Shown piece after piece: positions 20,576-29,401 of a stretch of 64,000 nucleotides of DNA. The stretch's first letter is position 1. Each line of letters starts with the position of its first letter. Source of the stretch: Pseudomonas grandcourensis (GTDB taxonomy: Bacteria > Pseudomonadota > Gammaproteobacteria > Pseudomonadales > Pseudomonadaceae); NCBI RefSeq assembly GCF_039909015.1, contig NZ_CP150919.1, positions 2,394,501-2,458,500 of the forward strand, read 5' to 3'. Under the pieces are notes generated by a model that ran no database searches, was not told the DNA's origin, and saw nothing but the letters and a program-made list of their open reading frames with translations. The position numbers and the translations under genes were made by a program.

Positions 20576-21414
20576 ACAGCGTAAAAAATACCGTGGTCGC
20601 CTGCTGCCAACTGGCACCGAAAATCGGCGACCTGGCCCACAATCGCACGCTCACCGAGCGCGCGATCCGCCAGGCAGCCTTTCAGGGCGCGCAAGTGGTG
20701 GTGCTGCCTGAACTGGTACAGAGCGGCTATCTGTTCGCCGACCGCGACGAAGCTCTGTCTCTGGCGGAAACCACTGACGGTCCGACTTTACAACTGTGGC
20801 AGGCTCTGGCCCGTGAGCTGAACCTGGTGATCGTCGGCGGATTCTGCGAGCGCCTGCCCGGTGATGAACTGGCCAACAGCGCGGCAATGATCGACGCCAA
20901 TGGCCTGCGCGCGGTGTACCGCAAGGCGCATCTGTGGGATGCCGAGAAGGACATCTTCACGGCCGGGGATGCGCCACCGCCGGTGGTCGAAACGGTGCAT
21001 GGGCGGCTCGGCATGCTGATTTGCTACGACCTGGAGTTCCCCGAGTGGGTGCGTCTGCCGGCGCTGGCCGGGGCCGATCTGCTGTGTGCGCCGGTCAACT
21101 GGCCCGACGGTCCGCGGCCGCAAACCGAGCGCCCGGCCGAAGTGCTGCGGGTGCAGGCCAATGCCTCGGTCAACCGCATGTTCATCGCCGCCTGTGATCG
21201 CTATGGCCATGAACGCGGGGTCGGCTGGGTCCAGGGTTCGGTCATAGTCGACGCCGATGGCTACCCGCTGGCCGGGCCGGCGGAGCAGGGCGGCGAGCAA
21301 TTGTTGCTGGCCACCCTGAACCTCGCCGAAGCGCGCAACAAGCGCATCAGCGCGCGCAACGACCTGCACAAGGACCGCCGACCATCGTTGTACGGGTTGC
21401 TCAGCGGTTTGTAA
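20572..21414 (+). CDS. Carbon-nitrogen hydrolase (nitrilase superfamily amidase)
   Basis: 280-residue cytoplasmic amidase. The Glu-Lys-Cys triad is present: E47 (LPELVQSGY), K118 (VYRKAHLWDAEK) and C151 (LICYDLEFPE). The FPEW and NWPDG segments resemble omega-amidase or stereoselective amidase members rather than nitrilases. It starts at TTG 20572, inside the permease stop (TTGA overlap) with a GGAGG-type site 6-10 bases upstream, so it is translationally coupled to the NCS1 permease that probably brings in its substrate. Confidence 0.9.
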   Translation: MNSVKNTVVACCQLAPKIGDLAHNRTLTERAIRQAAFQGAQVVVLPELVQSGYLFADRDEALSLAETTDGPTLQLWQALARELNLVIVGGFCERLPGDELANSAAMIDANGLRAVYRKAHLWDAEKDIFTAGDAPPPVVETVHGRLGMLICYDLEFPEWVRLPALAGADLLCAPVNWPDGPRPQTERPAEVLRVQANASVNRMFIAACDRYGHERGVGWVQGSVIVDADGYPLAGPAEQGGEQLLLATLNLAEARNKRISARNDLHKDRRPSLYGLLSGL

Positions 21415-21499
21415 CTGCTGATGTCAAAGTGCGCTGGACCCATTCCCGAGCCTATGGCATCGTCCAGACGATAAAAACCATGCAGTGAACGGGATCGCA

Positions 21500-22525
21500 A
21501 TGATGGAGGAGGGGATCAAGGCCGGCGACAACACGTCCATGGCCACGCTGAAGGCGTTCAATCGCTGCGTGTTGCACGTTGGACGGCTGGCGCGGGAAAG
21601 TGGCGCGTCGCGCTTCATCGCCGACGGTTTGCAGGCATTCGGTCAACTGGTGCCGTTTGCGTCGGCCTGGTGGGGCGAGATGTCTACGCCGGGTCCCAAT
21701 GTTGTCCCGCAGAGCTGGATGCACGGCAGCATCAATCTCCCTGAATCCTTTGCCGCCGAATGGCATCCGGTCGCGGCAAACGATCAGTTCTCCCATACCA
21801 CACTGAGTCAACCCGGCGAGGTGGTGCGTGATAAAGGGTTCAACGACCCGTGCGAAGCCGTCAACGATTTCGCCCGGCGTTACGATCTCTACCACTTGAT
21901 GGGCATCACCTTCGAGTTGCCCGAGAGTGGCTTGATGTTCTTCGTCTGTCTCTACCGCGGCGAGCACGAACAGCATTTCGATGAACACGAGGCCGAGTTG
22001 TTTTCGGCGTTTTGTGATCACTTGTTCCAGCTATGGCGGTTTCAGGTGCAGGACATGATTCGCTTCGACACCGATGATGGCGCGAGCGACTTCGGTATTG
22101 CGCGCATGGACGGCAGCCTGCTGTATGTCGGTGCGCGATTGTGCGCAGCGATTCAGCGTGAACTGCCCGGCTGGAACGGTTCAATGCTGCCGGTCGAAGT
22201 TGTCTCACAGTTGCAAAAAGCGCCCTGCGTGGTTCGTTTGGGCCGCTGCGCGTTGACCCTGAGCCCCAATGCCGAACATGTCATCTTGTCCCTCGAAGCG
22301 CCATCACGGGCCGAAGGCCTGGCGCCTCGGGAACGCACGGCGGCGATGTTGTTCGCCGCCGGCCATTCCTACAAGGAAATCGCCAAACTCCTGTCCCTTA
22401 GCCCGGCGACCGTGCGTACTTACCTGCGCAATTGCTATTTGCAGCTCGGCGTGAAAAGCAAGGTGGAACTGGGTTCGGTCCTGCGTTCGCCCGGTTCGCT
22501 GATTGAGTCTGCGCGCCGCGATTAA
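21500..22525 (+). CDS. LuxR-type transcriptional regulator
   Basis: 341 residues: a long N-terminal region of unknown ligand (no recognisable autoinducer-binding or receiver signature) and a C-terminal GerE/LuxR helix-turn-helix at about 273-325 (LAPRERTAAMLFAAGHSYKE through VRTYLRN). ATG 21500 with GGGA upstream is chosen; GTG 21485 is possible. It stands directly before two amidohydrolase genes on the same strand and may regulate them; no luxI-like gene is nearby. Confidence 0.88.
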   Translation: MMEEGIKAGDNTSMATLKAFNRCVLHVGRLARESGASRFIADGLQAFGQLVPFASAWWGEMSTPGPNVVPQSWMHGSINLPESFAAEWHPVAANDQFSHTTLSQPGEVVRDKGFNDPCEAVNDFARRYDLYHLMGITFELPESGLMFFVCLYRGEHEQHFDEHEAELFSAFCDHLFQLWRFQVQDMIRFDTDDGASDFGIARMDGSLLYVGARLCAAIQRELPGWNGSMLPVEVVSQLQKAPCVVRLGRCALTLSPNAEHVILSLEAPSRAEGLAPRERTAAMLFAAGHSYKEIAKLLSLSPATVRTYLRNCYLQLGVKSKVELGSVLRSPGSLIESARRD

Positions 22526-22544
22526 TCGCGTCATTTCAACTATT

Positions 22545-22670
22545 TGCCTCACCCCTCCTCATTTGCAGAGGTCCATTCGAACGCTGCGCCCTATAGGGTA
22601 GGCCCTGTCTATCAGGGGCTGGCGCAGTCGCTTCGGGCCGCTTCAAAACAATAAGAACAGGGGTGAGGCA
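22545..22670 (+). promoter_or_regulatory. Structured leader overlapping the start of the first amidohydrolase gene
   Basis: A perfect 12-base inverted repeat (TGCCTCACCCCT at 22545-22556, its complement at 22659-22670) brackets about 100 bases that contain a second pair of 7-base arms (CTGCGCC/GGCGCAG). The 3' arm covers the GTG start codon at 22663. In RNA this would bury the initiation region. Not a riboswitch class I recognise. Confidence 0.4.
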
Positions 22671-24522
22671 TTTGAGACTTTCCAGGCTTTTTGTCGCCGT
22701 TGCGACGGCGACGGCATTTTCCGGCATGGCGTTGGCGGCGACACCCGCCGACACGGTCATGCGCAATGGCTACGTCTACACCATCGATGGCCAGAATTCC
22801 GTACAGCAGGCCATTGCCATTTCGAGCGGCAAGATCGTCTATGTCGGCAGCGATGCCGGGGTCGGCGCCTACATCGGCAAGCAAACACAACTGATCGACC
22901 TGGCCGGGCGCATGCTGATGCCGGGCTTCGTCGATGCGCACATGCACCCGGGGGATGGCGGTCGGGCCATGACCCTGTGTGACCTGAAATACCAAACCAT
23001 GACCCGCGCGCAGTTTCAGACGAGCATCCAGGCTTGCCTGGATGCCGAAAAGGACAAGGGCCCGGACGTGTGGCTGGAAGTCGGCAGCTGGGACCGCATG
23101 GGCATGACCGGGCTTGACGGCGATGCGGACAAATCGACCCTGGACGCGCTCAAGACCCAGCGTCCGATCCAGGTGCGCTCCACCGACTTCCACACCGTGC
23201 TGACCAACTCTCGTGGCCTGGAACTGGCCGGCATCAACAAGAACACCGCCGACCCCGAAGACGGCAAATACCGACGCGACAGCGCCGGCAATCCGAACGG
23301 CATCTGTGAAGACGGCGCCGCCGAATCGTTGGCCGCCGTGGTGCCGCCTGCGACCGACGCGGAAAAACTCAATCAGGTTCGCGCAGCCCTCGACGCCATG
23401 CGCCAGCAAGGCATCACCAGTTTCTTCGATGCACTGTCCGGCCCGGAAAACGGCAAGGCCTTCACCCGCCTGCAAAAGTCCGGCGAACTGACCGCCCGGG
23501 CCTTGCTGGCGATCAAGCTGGACCCGGCCGCCGCTGCCGCCGACCCGGTGAAAACCATCGCCGAGGCCAAGGCGCTGGCCAGCACCTACGACCAGGGCGA
23601 AGTGCGTGTCGCGCCGGGCGTGAACATGCGCCACGTCAAACTGTTCATGGACGGCATCATCAATGCCCCGGCGGACACCGGCGCCATGTTGACCCCGTAC
23701 CTGCACAACAGCGGCACCGACAAGGCGCCGAAGTGGACGCCGGGCAAGAACCTGGGCGAACTGTACTTCCCGCCGCAAGTGCTCAATCCGTTGTTGTTGC
23801 AAGCGGTCAAGGCCGGTCTCGATCCGCACCTGCACGCCACCGGCGAGCGCGCGGTGCGCGATGCACTGGACAGCGTCGCCTACGTGCGCAAGGAACTGCC
23901 CGGTACTGATTTCCGTCCGGCCATCGCGCACGCCGAGTCTGTCGACCCTGCCGACTATTCGCGCTTCAAGGCACTGGACGTCACGGCCACCATGTCGTTC
24001 CAGTGGGCGCAGCAGGCACCGTCCACGGTCGACGGCACCAGCGATCACCTTGGCGCCGAGCGATTCGAGCGCATGGAGCCCTCGGGCAGCATCGCCCATG
24101 CCGGCGGCCGAGTGGCCTTTGGCAGCGATTGGCCGGTCGATCCGCTGGATGAATTCCTGGCGCTGAAAGTCGGTGTCACCCGTTCCGGCGACCCCACCAA
24201 TCCACACAGCTATGGGCCGAAGTATGCCGGGCGACTCAATGCCGATCCGGCGCTGTCACGAGCCGAAGTGCTGCGCAGCATCACCCTCAGTTCCGCTGAA
24301 CAGCTGAAGCTGGACACGGTGTTGGGGTCGGTCGAAGTCGGCAAGTTCGCTGACCTGATCGTGCTCGACAAGAACTTCATGCAGGTGCCCGAGGAGGAAC
24401 TGGGCCGCAATGATGTGCTGCTGACGCTGGTCGGCGGCAAGGTCGTGTGGGCCAAGGCGCCGTTCCTCGGGCTTGCGCCACACATGGTTTCCCAAGCTGT
24501 TACTTCCCGATCCGCCCTATAA
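22663..24522 (+). CDS. Exported metal-dependent amidohydrolase (YtcJ-like, Amidohydro_3)
   Basis: 619 residues with a Sec signal peptide (about 1-26, ending ALA). The TIM-barrel metal site of the amidohydrolase superfamily is intact: H93 and H95 (DAHMH), K326 (HVKLFMDG), H391 (HLHATGE), H423 (AHAES) and D489 (GSDWP). Relatives hydrolyse N-substituted formamides or other exocyclic amides, but activity cannot be assigned. Periplasmic location is unusual for the superfamily. Start GTG 22663, or TTG 22672. Paralogous to the next gene, 18 bases downstream. Confidence 0.88.
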   Translation: MRHLRLSRLFVAVATATAFSGMALAATPADTVMRNGYVYTIDGQNSVQQAIAISSGKIVYVGSDAGVGAYIGKQTQLIDLAGRMLMPGFVDAHMHPGDGGRAMTLCDLKYQTMTRAQFQTSIQACLDAEKDKGPDVWLEVGSWDRMGMTGLDGDADKSTLDALKTQRPIQVRSTDFHTVLTNSRGLELAGINKNTADPEDGKYRRDSAGNPNGICEDGAAESLAAVVPPATDAEKLNQVRAALDAMRQQGITSFFDALSGPENGKAFTRLQKSGELTARALLAIKLDPAAAAADPVKTIAEAKALASTYDQGEVRVAPGVNMRHVKLFMDGIINAPADTGAMLTPYLHNSGTDKAPKWTPGKNLGELYFPPQVLNPLLLQAVKAGLDPHLHATGERAVRDALDSVAYVRKELPGTDFRPAIAHAESVDPADYSRFKALDVTATMSFQWAQQAPSTVDGTSDHLGAERFERMEPSGSIAHAGGRVAFGSDWPVDPLDEFLALKVGVTRSGDPTNPHSYGPKYAGRLNADPALSRAEVLRSITLSSAEQLKLDTVLGSVEVGKFADLIVLDKNFMQVPEEELGRNDVLLTLVGGKVVWAKAPFLGLAPHMVSQAVTSRSAL

Positions 24523-24540
24523 AAACCAGAGAGCGTTCCG

Positions 24541-26280
24541 ATGCGATTGATTCCAAACCTGTTGGCCGCCGCGCTGGCCTTGTCGTCGGTGCAGGCCATG
24601 GCCGCCGCTGACCTGGTGTTGTTCAACGGCAAGGTCTTTACCGCCGAACCCGGCCAGGCGCTGGTACAGGCTGTTGCGGTGCAGGACGGCAAGATTCTGA
24701 AAGTGGGCAGCGATGCCGAAATCAATGCCCTGGCCGATGCCAAGACCCAGCGCATCGACCTGGCGGGCAAAGTGTTGATGCCAGGCATGATCGACACCCA
24801 CAGCCACCCGGTCACGGGCGCTTTCGACAGCATGAAGGCCAACCTGCTGGACGAGGTCAAGCCTTTGCCGGAACTCGAGCAATGGTTGATCGAAGAGGAC
24901 AAGGCCGGGCGTGCCCGGTCCGGCGATGTGATCAGCGTGGCCGGGGTCAGTTCGGCCTACTGGGAGAAGAGTCGTGAACTGGGCAAGGTGTTCAACCGGG
25001 GACGTTGGGCCGATCAACCGATTGTCTTCAGCGGCATCGACGGCCACACCGGTTGGGCCAATAACGCAATGCTCAAGCGCTTGAGCATCGACGCGGCACT
25101 GGTCAAGAGCCTGCCGGAGAAAGAACGCGGTTACATCGGTCATGAAGCGGACTTCACGCCGAACGGCTACTTCGCCGAATCCCGTTGGGACGTGGTGCGC
25201 AACGGTGTTCCGGCGCCCACCCCGGAGGCCATGCTCAAGGCCGCTCGCGAGGCGGTGAAGATCAACAATCAATTCGGCGTCACCGCCTGGATGGACGCGG
25301 CGGCGAATGGCGGCAGCGAAGATACGCTGTTCGATTTCCATGCCACCGCGGAAAGTGTCGGCGTGCTGCCGCTGTACAAGGAACTGGCGCAGAACGGCGA
25401 ACTCAGCGCCCACGTCGCCGCGTTGATGGTCACCAATCCGAAGAGCAAACCCGCCGACCTGGAAGTGATCGCCACAGTGATGAAGCAATTCGAGGGCGTG
25501 CCTAACCTGACGTTCCCCGGCATCAAGGTGTTTGTCGACGGCATTCTCGAGTTCCCGGGGCAAACCGCAGCGGTCATCGTACCGTTCAAGAACAGCCATA
25601 AAAATGGTCAGTTGCTGACCGATCCGGCGCACTTCGGCGAACTGGTGGTGGCGGCGGAAAAACGCGGCTGGATCGTGCACATGCATGCCGTCGGCGACCG
25701 CGCGGTGCGTGAAGCGCTCAATGGCGTGGCGTATGCGCGCAAGCTTAGCCCGACGCCGGTACCCCACAGCATCGCGCACCTGCAACTGGTCAATCCCAAG
25801 GAGTTTCCACGCTTCAAGGAACTGGGTGTGATCGCTTCCATGCAACTGCTGTGGGCCACCGGCGAATCCTACACCGTCGAACTGGTCAAGCCTTACATCA
25901 GCGCCTTTGCCTACGGTTACCAGTATCCCGCGCGGTCCCTGCATAACGCGGGCGCGACGATTGCCGGTGGCAGCGACTGGCCGGTGTCCAGCAACAATCC
26001 GTTCAACGCCATCGCCCAGGCCAGCACGCGCAAAGGGCCGTTGGGTGTACTCAACGCCAAGGAAAGCATCGATCGCCAGACCATGTTCTACGCCTACACC
26101 ATCAACGCGGCGAAAACCCTGCGCCTGGAGCAGCAGATCGGTTCGCTGGCACCGGGCAAGCAGGCCGACCTGATCATCCTCGACCGTGATGTGTTCAAGG
26201 TCAGCGATGACGAGCTGTTCGAGACCAAAGTCCTGAACACCTTCTTCGCCGGCAAACAGGTCTACGCCCCCGCGTCCTGA
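24541..26280 (+). CDS. Exported metal-dependent amidohydrolase (YtcJ-like), second copy
   Basis: 579 residues, signal peptide about 1-22 (ending AMA). Metal ligands predicted: H87 and H89 (DTHSH), K329 (IKVFVDG), H382 (HMHAVGD), H413 (AHLQL) and D479 (GSDWP). Shares overall layout with the preceding protein but the sequences have diverged widely, so they may act on different substrates or successive bonds. The pair are almost certainly co-transcribed (18-base gap). Confidence 0.88.
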   Translation: MRLIPNLLAAALALSSVQAMAAADLVLFNGKVFTAEPGQALVQAVAVQDGKILKVGSDAEINALADAKTQRIDLAGKVLMPGMIDTHSHPVTGAFDSMKANLLDEVKPLPELEQWLIEEDKAGRARSGDVISVAGVSSAYWEKSRELGKVFNRGRWADQPIVFSGIDGHTGWANNAMLKRLSIDAALVKSLPEKERGYIGHEADFTPNGYFAESRWDVVRNGVPAPTPEAMLKAAREAVKINNQFGVTAWMDAAANGGSEDTLFDFHATAESVGVLPLYKELAQNGELSAHVAALMVTNPKSKPADLEVIATVMKQFEGVPNLTFPGIKVFVDGILEFPGQTAAVIVPFKNSHKNGQLLTDPAHFGELVVAAEKRGWIVHMHAVGDRAVREALNGVAYARKLSPTPVPHSIAHLQLVNPKEFPRFKELGVIASMQLLWATGESYTVELVKPYISAFAYGYQYPARSLHNAGATIAGGSDWPVSSNNPFNAIAQASTRKGPLGVLNAKESIDRQTMFYAYTINAAKTLRLEQQIGSLAPGKQADLIILDRDVFKVSDDELFETKVLNTFFAGKQVYAPAS

Positions 26281-26311
26281 CCTGCGTACACCCCGCACCC
26301 GCAAAAAAACC

Positions 26312-26341
26312 GCCAGCCCCTCGCAGCGCGAGGGGCCTGGC
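26312..26341 (-). terminator. Hairpin with T-run on the minus strand
   Basis: A 13-base stem (CCCCTCGC/GCGAGGGG extended by GCCAG/CTGGC with one bulged base) and three-base loop. The T-run (seven T) follows only when read on the minus strand, although both flanking genes are on the plus strand. On the plus strand it is a plain hairpin in the 109-base gap and may cause partial termination or protect the upstream mRNA. Confidence 0.5.
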
Positions 26342-26389
26342 ATCGCCATGCCTGAAATTCCCCGTACGCCATAACAACAAGAGAACTGT

Positions 26390-27130
26390 ATGAACGCACT
26401 TTCAGCATTGACCCTCGCGACACTGGCATTGATCCCCCTGAGCAGCCAGGCCCTGGTCCTCAACGATGATTTCAGCCTGGATATGACCCTGGGCGTCGTC
26501 AGCGACTACCGTTCCCGGGGCATCTCGCAAACCCTGGGCGATCCGGCGGTACAGGGCGGCGCAACGCTGCTGCACAGCAGCGGCCTGTACATCGGCGCCT
26601 GGACCTCCAACGTCGATTTCGGCGGCGGCTTCGACACCCGGCAGGAGCGTGAGTACTACGCCGGTTACTACTGGCAGGCGACGGACGCGATCAGCTTGGA
26701 TCTGGGCTACATCAAGTACGACTACCCGAAAGATTCCGAATTCAACCTGAGCGAAATCTACGCGGTCCTTGACCTGTACGGCGTGAAGCTGGGTGCCAAT
26801 TACTCCAAGGACACGCCGAACGTTTTCGGCGAAGACCAGGACACGCTCTACACCTACGTCGGCTACAAGTTCACGCTGCCGGCCGAGGTCGGCCTGGAAC
26901 TGCGTGTGGGACGCAACGACGTGAAAGACCCGGCGTTCTGGTCCGCCAACGGCGACAACCGCGAAGCCTATTACGAGTGGGAAGCGAAGTTGACCCGTGA
27001 CTTCGTCGGCGTGACCTGGGGCCTGAGCTATGTCGACACCGACCTGTCGAAGAGCGAGTGCAGCGGCTGGTACGGCTATGACGACCTCTGTTCGGCGACA
27101 GTTGTAGCCAGCGCAACCAAGACATTTTAA
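26390..27130 (+). CDS. TorF family outer-membrane channel protein
   Basis: 246 residues, signal peptide about 1-21 (ending SQA), then alternating amphipathic strands rich in Tyr, Trp and Gly and a C-terminal Phe (KTF), all typical of an outer-membrane beta-barrel. The SDYRSRGISQT segment and overall length fit the TorF (gcw_chp/TIGR02001) family of putative porins. Its position between exported amidohydrolases and an NCS1 permease suggests it admits the pathway substrate. Confidence 0.87.
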   Translation: MNALSALTLATLALIPLSSQALVLNDDFSLDMTLGVVSDYRSRGISQTLGDPAVQGGATLLHSSGLYIGAWTSNVDFGGGFDTRQEREYYAGYYWQATDAISLDLGYIKYDYPKDSEFNLSEIYAVLDLYGVKLGANYSKDTPNVFGEDQDTLYTYVGYKFTLPAEVGLELRVGRNDVKDPAFWSANGDNREAYYEWEAKLTRDFVGVTWGLSYVDTDLSKSECSGWYGYDDLCSATVVASATKTF

Positions 27131-27176
27131 TTTCCGTCCCTGACAACAAAAACAGTTCCACAAAGGAAACACCGTC

Positions 27177-28565
27177 ATGAGTGCGCAACGCAGTCCCCTG
27201 GTCGAGACCCGCTCGATCGACTTCATTCCCGAGGCTGAGCGACACGGCAGTCTCTACAGCCAGTTCACCCTGTGGCTGGGTGCCAACCTGCAAATCACCG
27301 CCATCGTCACCGGCGCCCTGGCCGTGGTGCTGGGCGGCGACGTGTTCTGGTCGCTGATCGGCTTGCTGATCGGGCAAGTGCTCGGCGGTGCCGTGGTAGC
27401 GCTGCACGCGGCGCAAGGGCCGAAGCTTGGGCTGCCGCAGATGATCTCCAGCCGCGTGCAGTTCGGGGTATATGGCGCGGCGATCCCGATTGTCCTGGTG
27501 TGCCTGATGTACCTCGGTTTCAGCGCCACCGGCGCGGTGCTGTCGGGGCAGGCGATCGCGCAGTTGATCAGTGTCAGCGACAGTACCGGCATCCTGATTT
27601 TCGCGGCGTGCATCGCGTTCCTGACGATCTTCGGCTATCGGGTGATTCACCTGGTCGGGCGGGTGGCCAGCGTGCTGGGCATCATCGCCTTCGCCTACCT
27701 GTTCACCCGGTTGATGACCCTCAACGACATCGGCCTGCTGCTCGACAATCGTCATTTTGCCTGGAGCACCTTCCTGCTGGCGGTTTCGCTCTCGGCGTCC
27801 TGGCAGATCGCCTTCGGCCCCTACGTGGCGGACTACTCGCGCTACCTGCCGAGCAAGACTTCATCGTGGAAAACCTTTGCCGCCGTGGGCCTCGGCACAG
27901 TGCTGGGGGCTCAGACTTCGATGGTGCTGGGGGTGTTCGCCGCCGCACTGGCCGGGGCCAATTTCCGTGGGCACGAAGTGGCGACCATTGTCGGCCTGGG
28001 CAGTAGCGGTGTGATCGCGTCCTTGCTGTACCTGAGCATTGTGTTCGGCAAGGTCACGGTGTCCACCCTCAACGCCTACGGCAGTTTCATGTGCATCGCC
28101 ACCATCATCAGTGGCTTTCGTCGTCGCCTGGAAATCACCGCCCGCCAGCGCATGCTGTTTGTGCTGCTGATCGTCGCGGCGTCCACCGCGCTGGCATTGC
28201 TGGGGCAGTACTCGTTCCTCAACTCGTTCAAGTACTTCATCCTGTTTTTGCTGACGTTCTTCACCCCGTGGAGCGCGATCAACCTGGTGGATTACTACTT
28301 CATCAACAAGGAGCGTTACGACGTTCCGGCGCTGTCCGACCCGAACGGGCGCTACGGTCGCTGGAACGTGCTGGGGATCAGCGTCTACGTGATCGGCGTG
28401 TTGATCCAGTTGCCTTTTGTCGACACCCATTTCTACTCCGGGCCGATGGTTGCGCAACTGGGCGGCGTGGATATTTCCTGGATCGTCGGGCTGCTGGTGC
28501 CGGGGGTGATCTATTACGCGCTGGCCAAGCCGTCGATGAGTGGCGTGGTGGTTGAGCGGGGTTAA
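27177..28565 (+). CDS. NCS1 family permease, divergent member
   Basis: 462 residues, about 12 membrane segments. It keeps SIDFIPEAER near the N-terminus, GLPQMISSRVQFGVYG and the FGPYVADYSRYLPSKTS motif, so it belongs to NCS1, but it is clearly more distant from the permeases at 19076 and 38933 than those are from each other. Lies 46 bases after the porin gene with AAAGGA eight to nine bases before ATG. Likely imports the product of the periplasmic amidohydrolases (inference). Confidence 0.9.
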   Translation: MSAQRSPLVETRSIDFIPEAERHGSLYSQFTLWLGANLQITAIVTGALAVVLGGDVFWSLIGLLIGQVLGGAVVALHAAQGPKLGLPQMISSRVQFGVYGAAIPIVLVCLMYLGFSATGAVLSGQAIAQLISVSDSTGILIFAACIAFLTIFGYRVIHLVGRVASVLGIIAFAYLFTRLMTLNDIGLLLDNRHFAWSTFLLAVSLSASWQIAFGPYVADYSRYLPSKTSSWKTFAAVGLGTVLGAQTSMVLGVFAAALAGANFRGHEVATIVGLGSSGVIASLLYLSIVFGKVTVSTLNAYGSFMCIATIISGFRRRLEITARQRMLFVLLIVAASTALALLGQYSFLNSFKYFILFLLTFFTPWSAINLVDYYFINKERYDVPALSDPNGRYGRWNVLGISVYVIGVLIQLPFVDTHFYSGPMVAQLGGVDISWIVGLLVPGVIYYALAKPSMSGVVVERG

Positions 28566-28588
28566 TGCCCGTCAGAACGGCGAGTTCT

Positions 28589-28682
28589 TGTGGCGAGGGG
28601 GCTTGCCCCCGTTGGACTGCGCAGCAGGCCCATCTTTTAGGGCCGCTTCGCGCCCCAACGGGGGCAAGCCCCCTCGCCACAG
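28589..28682. repeat. Inverted REP-like pair, GGGGGCTTGCCCCC type
   Basis: Two inverted units (TGGCGAGGGGGCTTGCCCCC and complement) around a spacer with GGGCC arms, lying between convergent genes. Same variant as at 3359-3510. Confidence 0.85.
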
Positions 28683-28684
28683 GG

Positions 28685-29401
28685 TTAGTGCTCAGGCAGT
28701 TTCCAGCGCTCACGCAACTGCTCGTACTGCGCTTGCGGCAGTTGCACCAGCACAGGGGATTTGCCCGGGTCCAGCCAATCGAGCAACCGCGCGATATCCG
28801 CCGGGTCCATGGCCGTACAACCACGGGTCGGCGTCGTGGGGCCGCGCCAGATGTGGAAGAAAATGCATGAACCGGCAGCGGGAGAGGCCGGGGTGTTGTG
28901 CTGGATGACGATGCCTTGGCGGTACAACTCATCCGAGCGGCGCATCCGTTCGGAGCTGTTCCAGTCCTTTTCGACGACCGCTCCGTCGACCAGTTCGTTG
29001 TAACGCGTGGATTGGCTGTCATCCACACATTCGATGGTCGGTGTCAGCGACAGATAGGGCAGGCGGGTCTCGGCCGCAGGCGCATAGCCAAACGCCGTGC
29101 CCAGCTTGAACATTCCGGCCGGCGCCTTGCCATCGCCTTCCTGTTTGACCGGTCCTTCAGGTTGCCCGATATCGAGCAGCCCCTTGCCCCAACCCATACC
29201 GTTCTTGCCGAGCACCACTGCAAAGGGCGCTTCGAATTTTTGCAAGGTCTGCCCGTGCCGTTCATAGCGCTGGGCAGTACCCCGGATGTCATCCCAGTTT
29301 TTACTGGTGACCACGATCAGCTGGTCGCTGCCGTCGAGTCCCTGGGCCATCGCGGACAGCGGAAACAACGCCACCAACAGGGTTTTGAGCAGACAGTTCA
29401 T
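28685..29401 (-). CDS. Exported L,D-transpeptidase-like protein (YkuD fold)
   Basis: 238 residues with a signal peptide (about 1-19, ending AMA). The catalytic motif of the YkuD family is recognisable as HIWRGPTTPTRGCTAM, with C195 as nucleophile and H183 upstream. These enzymes crosslink peptidoglycan peptides or attach lipoproteins, though this subgroup is poorly studied. ATG 29401 overlaps the stop of the upstream dipeptidase (ATGA), so the two are coupled. A longer in-frame start at 29476 lies inside that gene and is rejected. Confidence 0.85.
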   Translation of the reverse strand: MNCLLKTLLVALFPLSAMAQGLDGSDQLIVVTSKNWDDIRGTAQRYERHGQTLQKFEAPFAVVLGKNGMGWGKGLLDIGQPEGPVKQEGDGKAPAGMFKLGTAFGYAPAAETRLPYLSLTPTIECVDDSQSTRYNELVDGAVVEKDWNSSERMRRSDELYRQGIVIQHNTPASPAAGSCIFFHIWRGPTTPTRGCTAMDPADIARLLDWLDPGKSPVLVQLPQAQYEQLRERWKLPEH

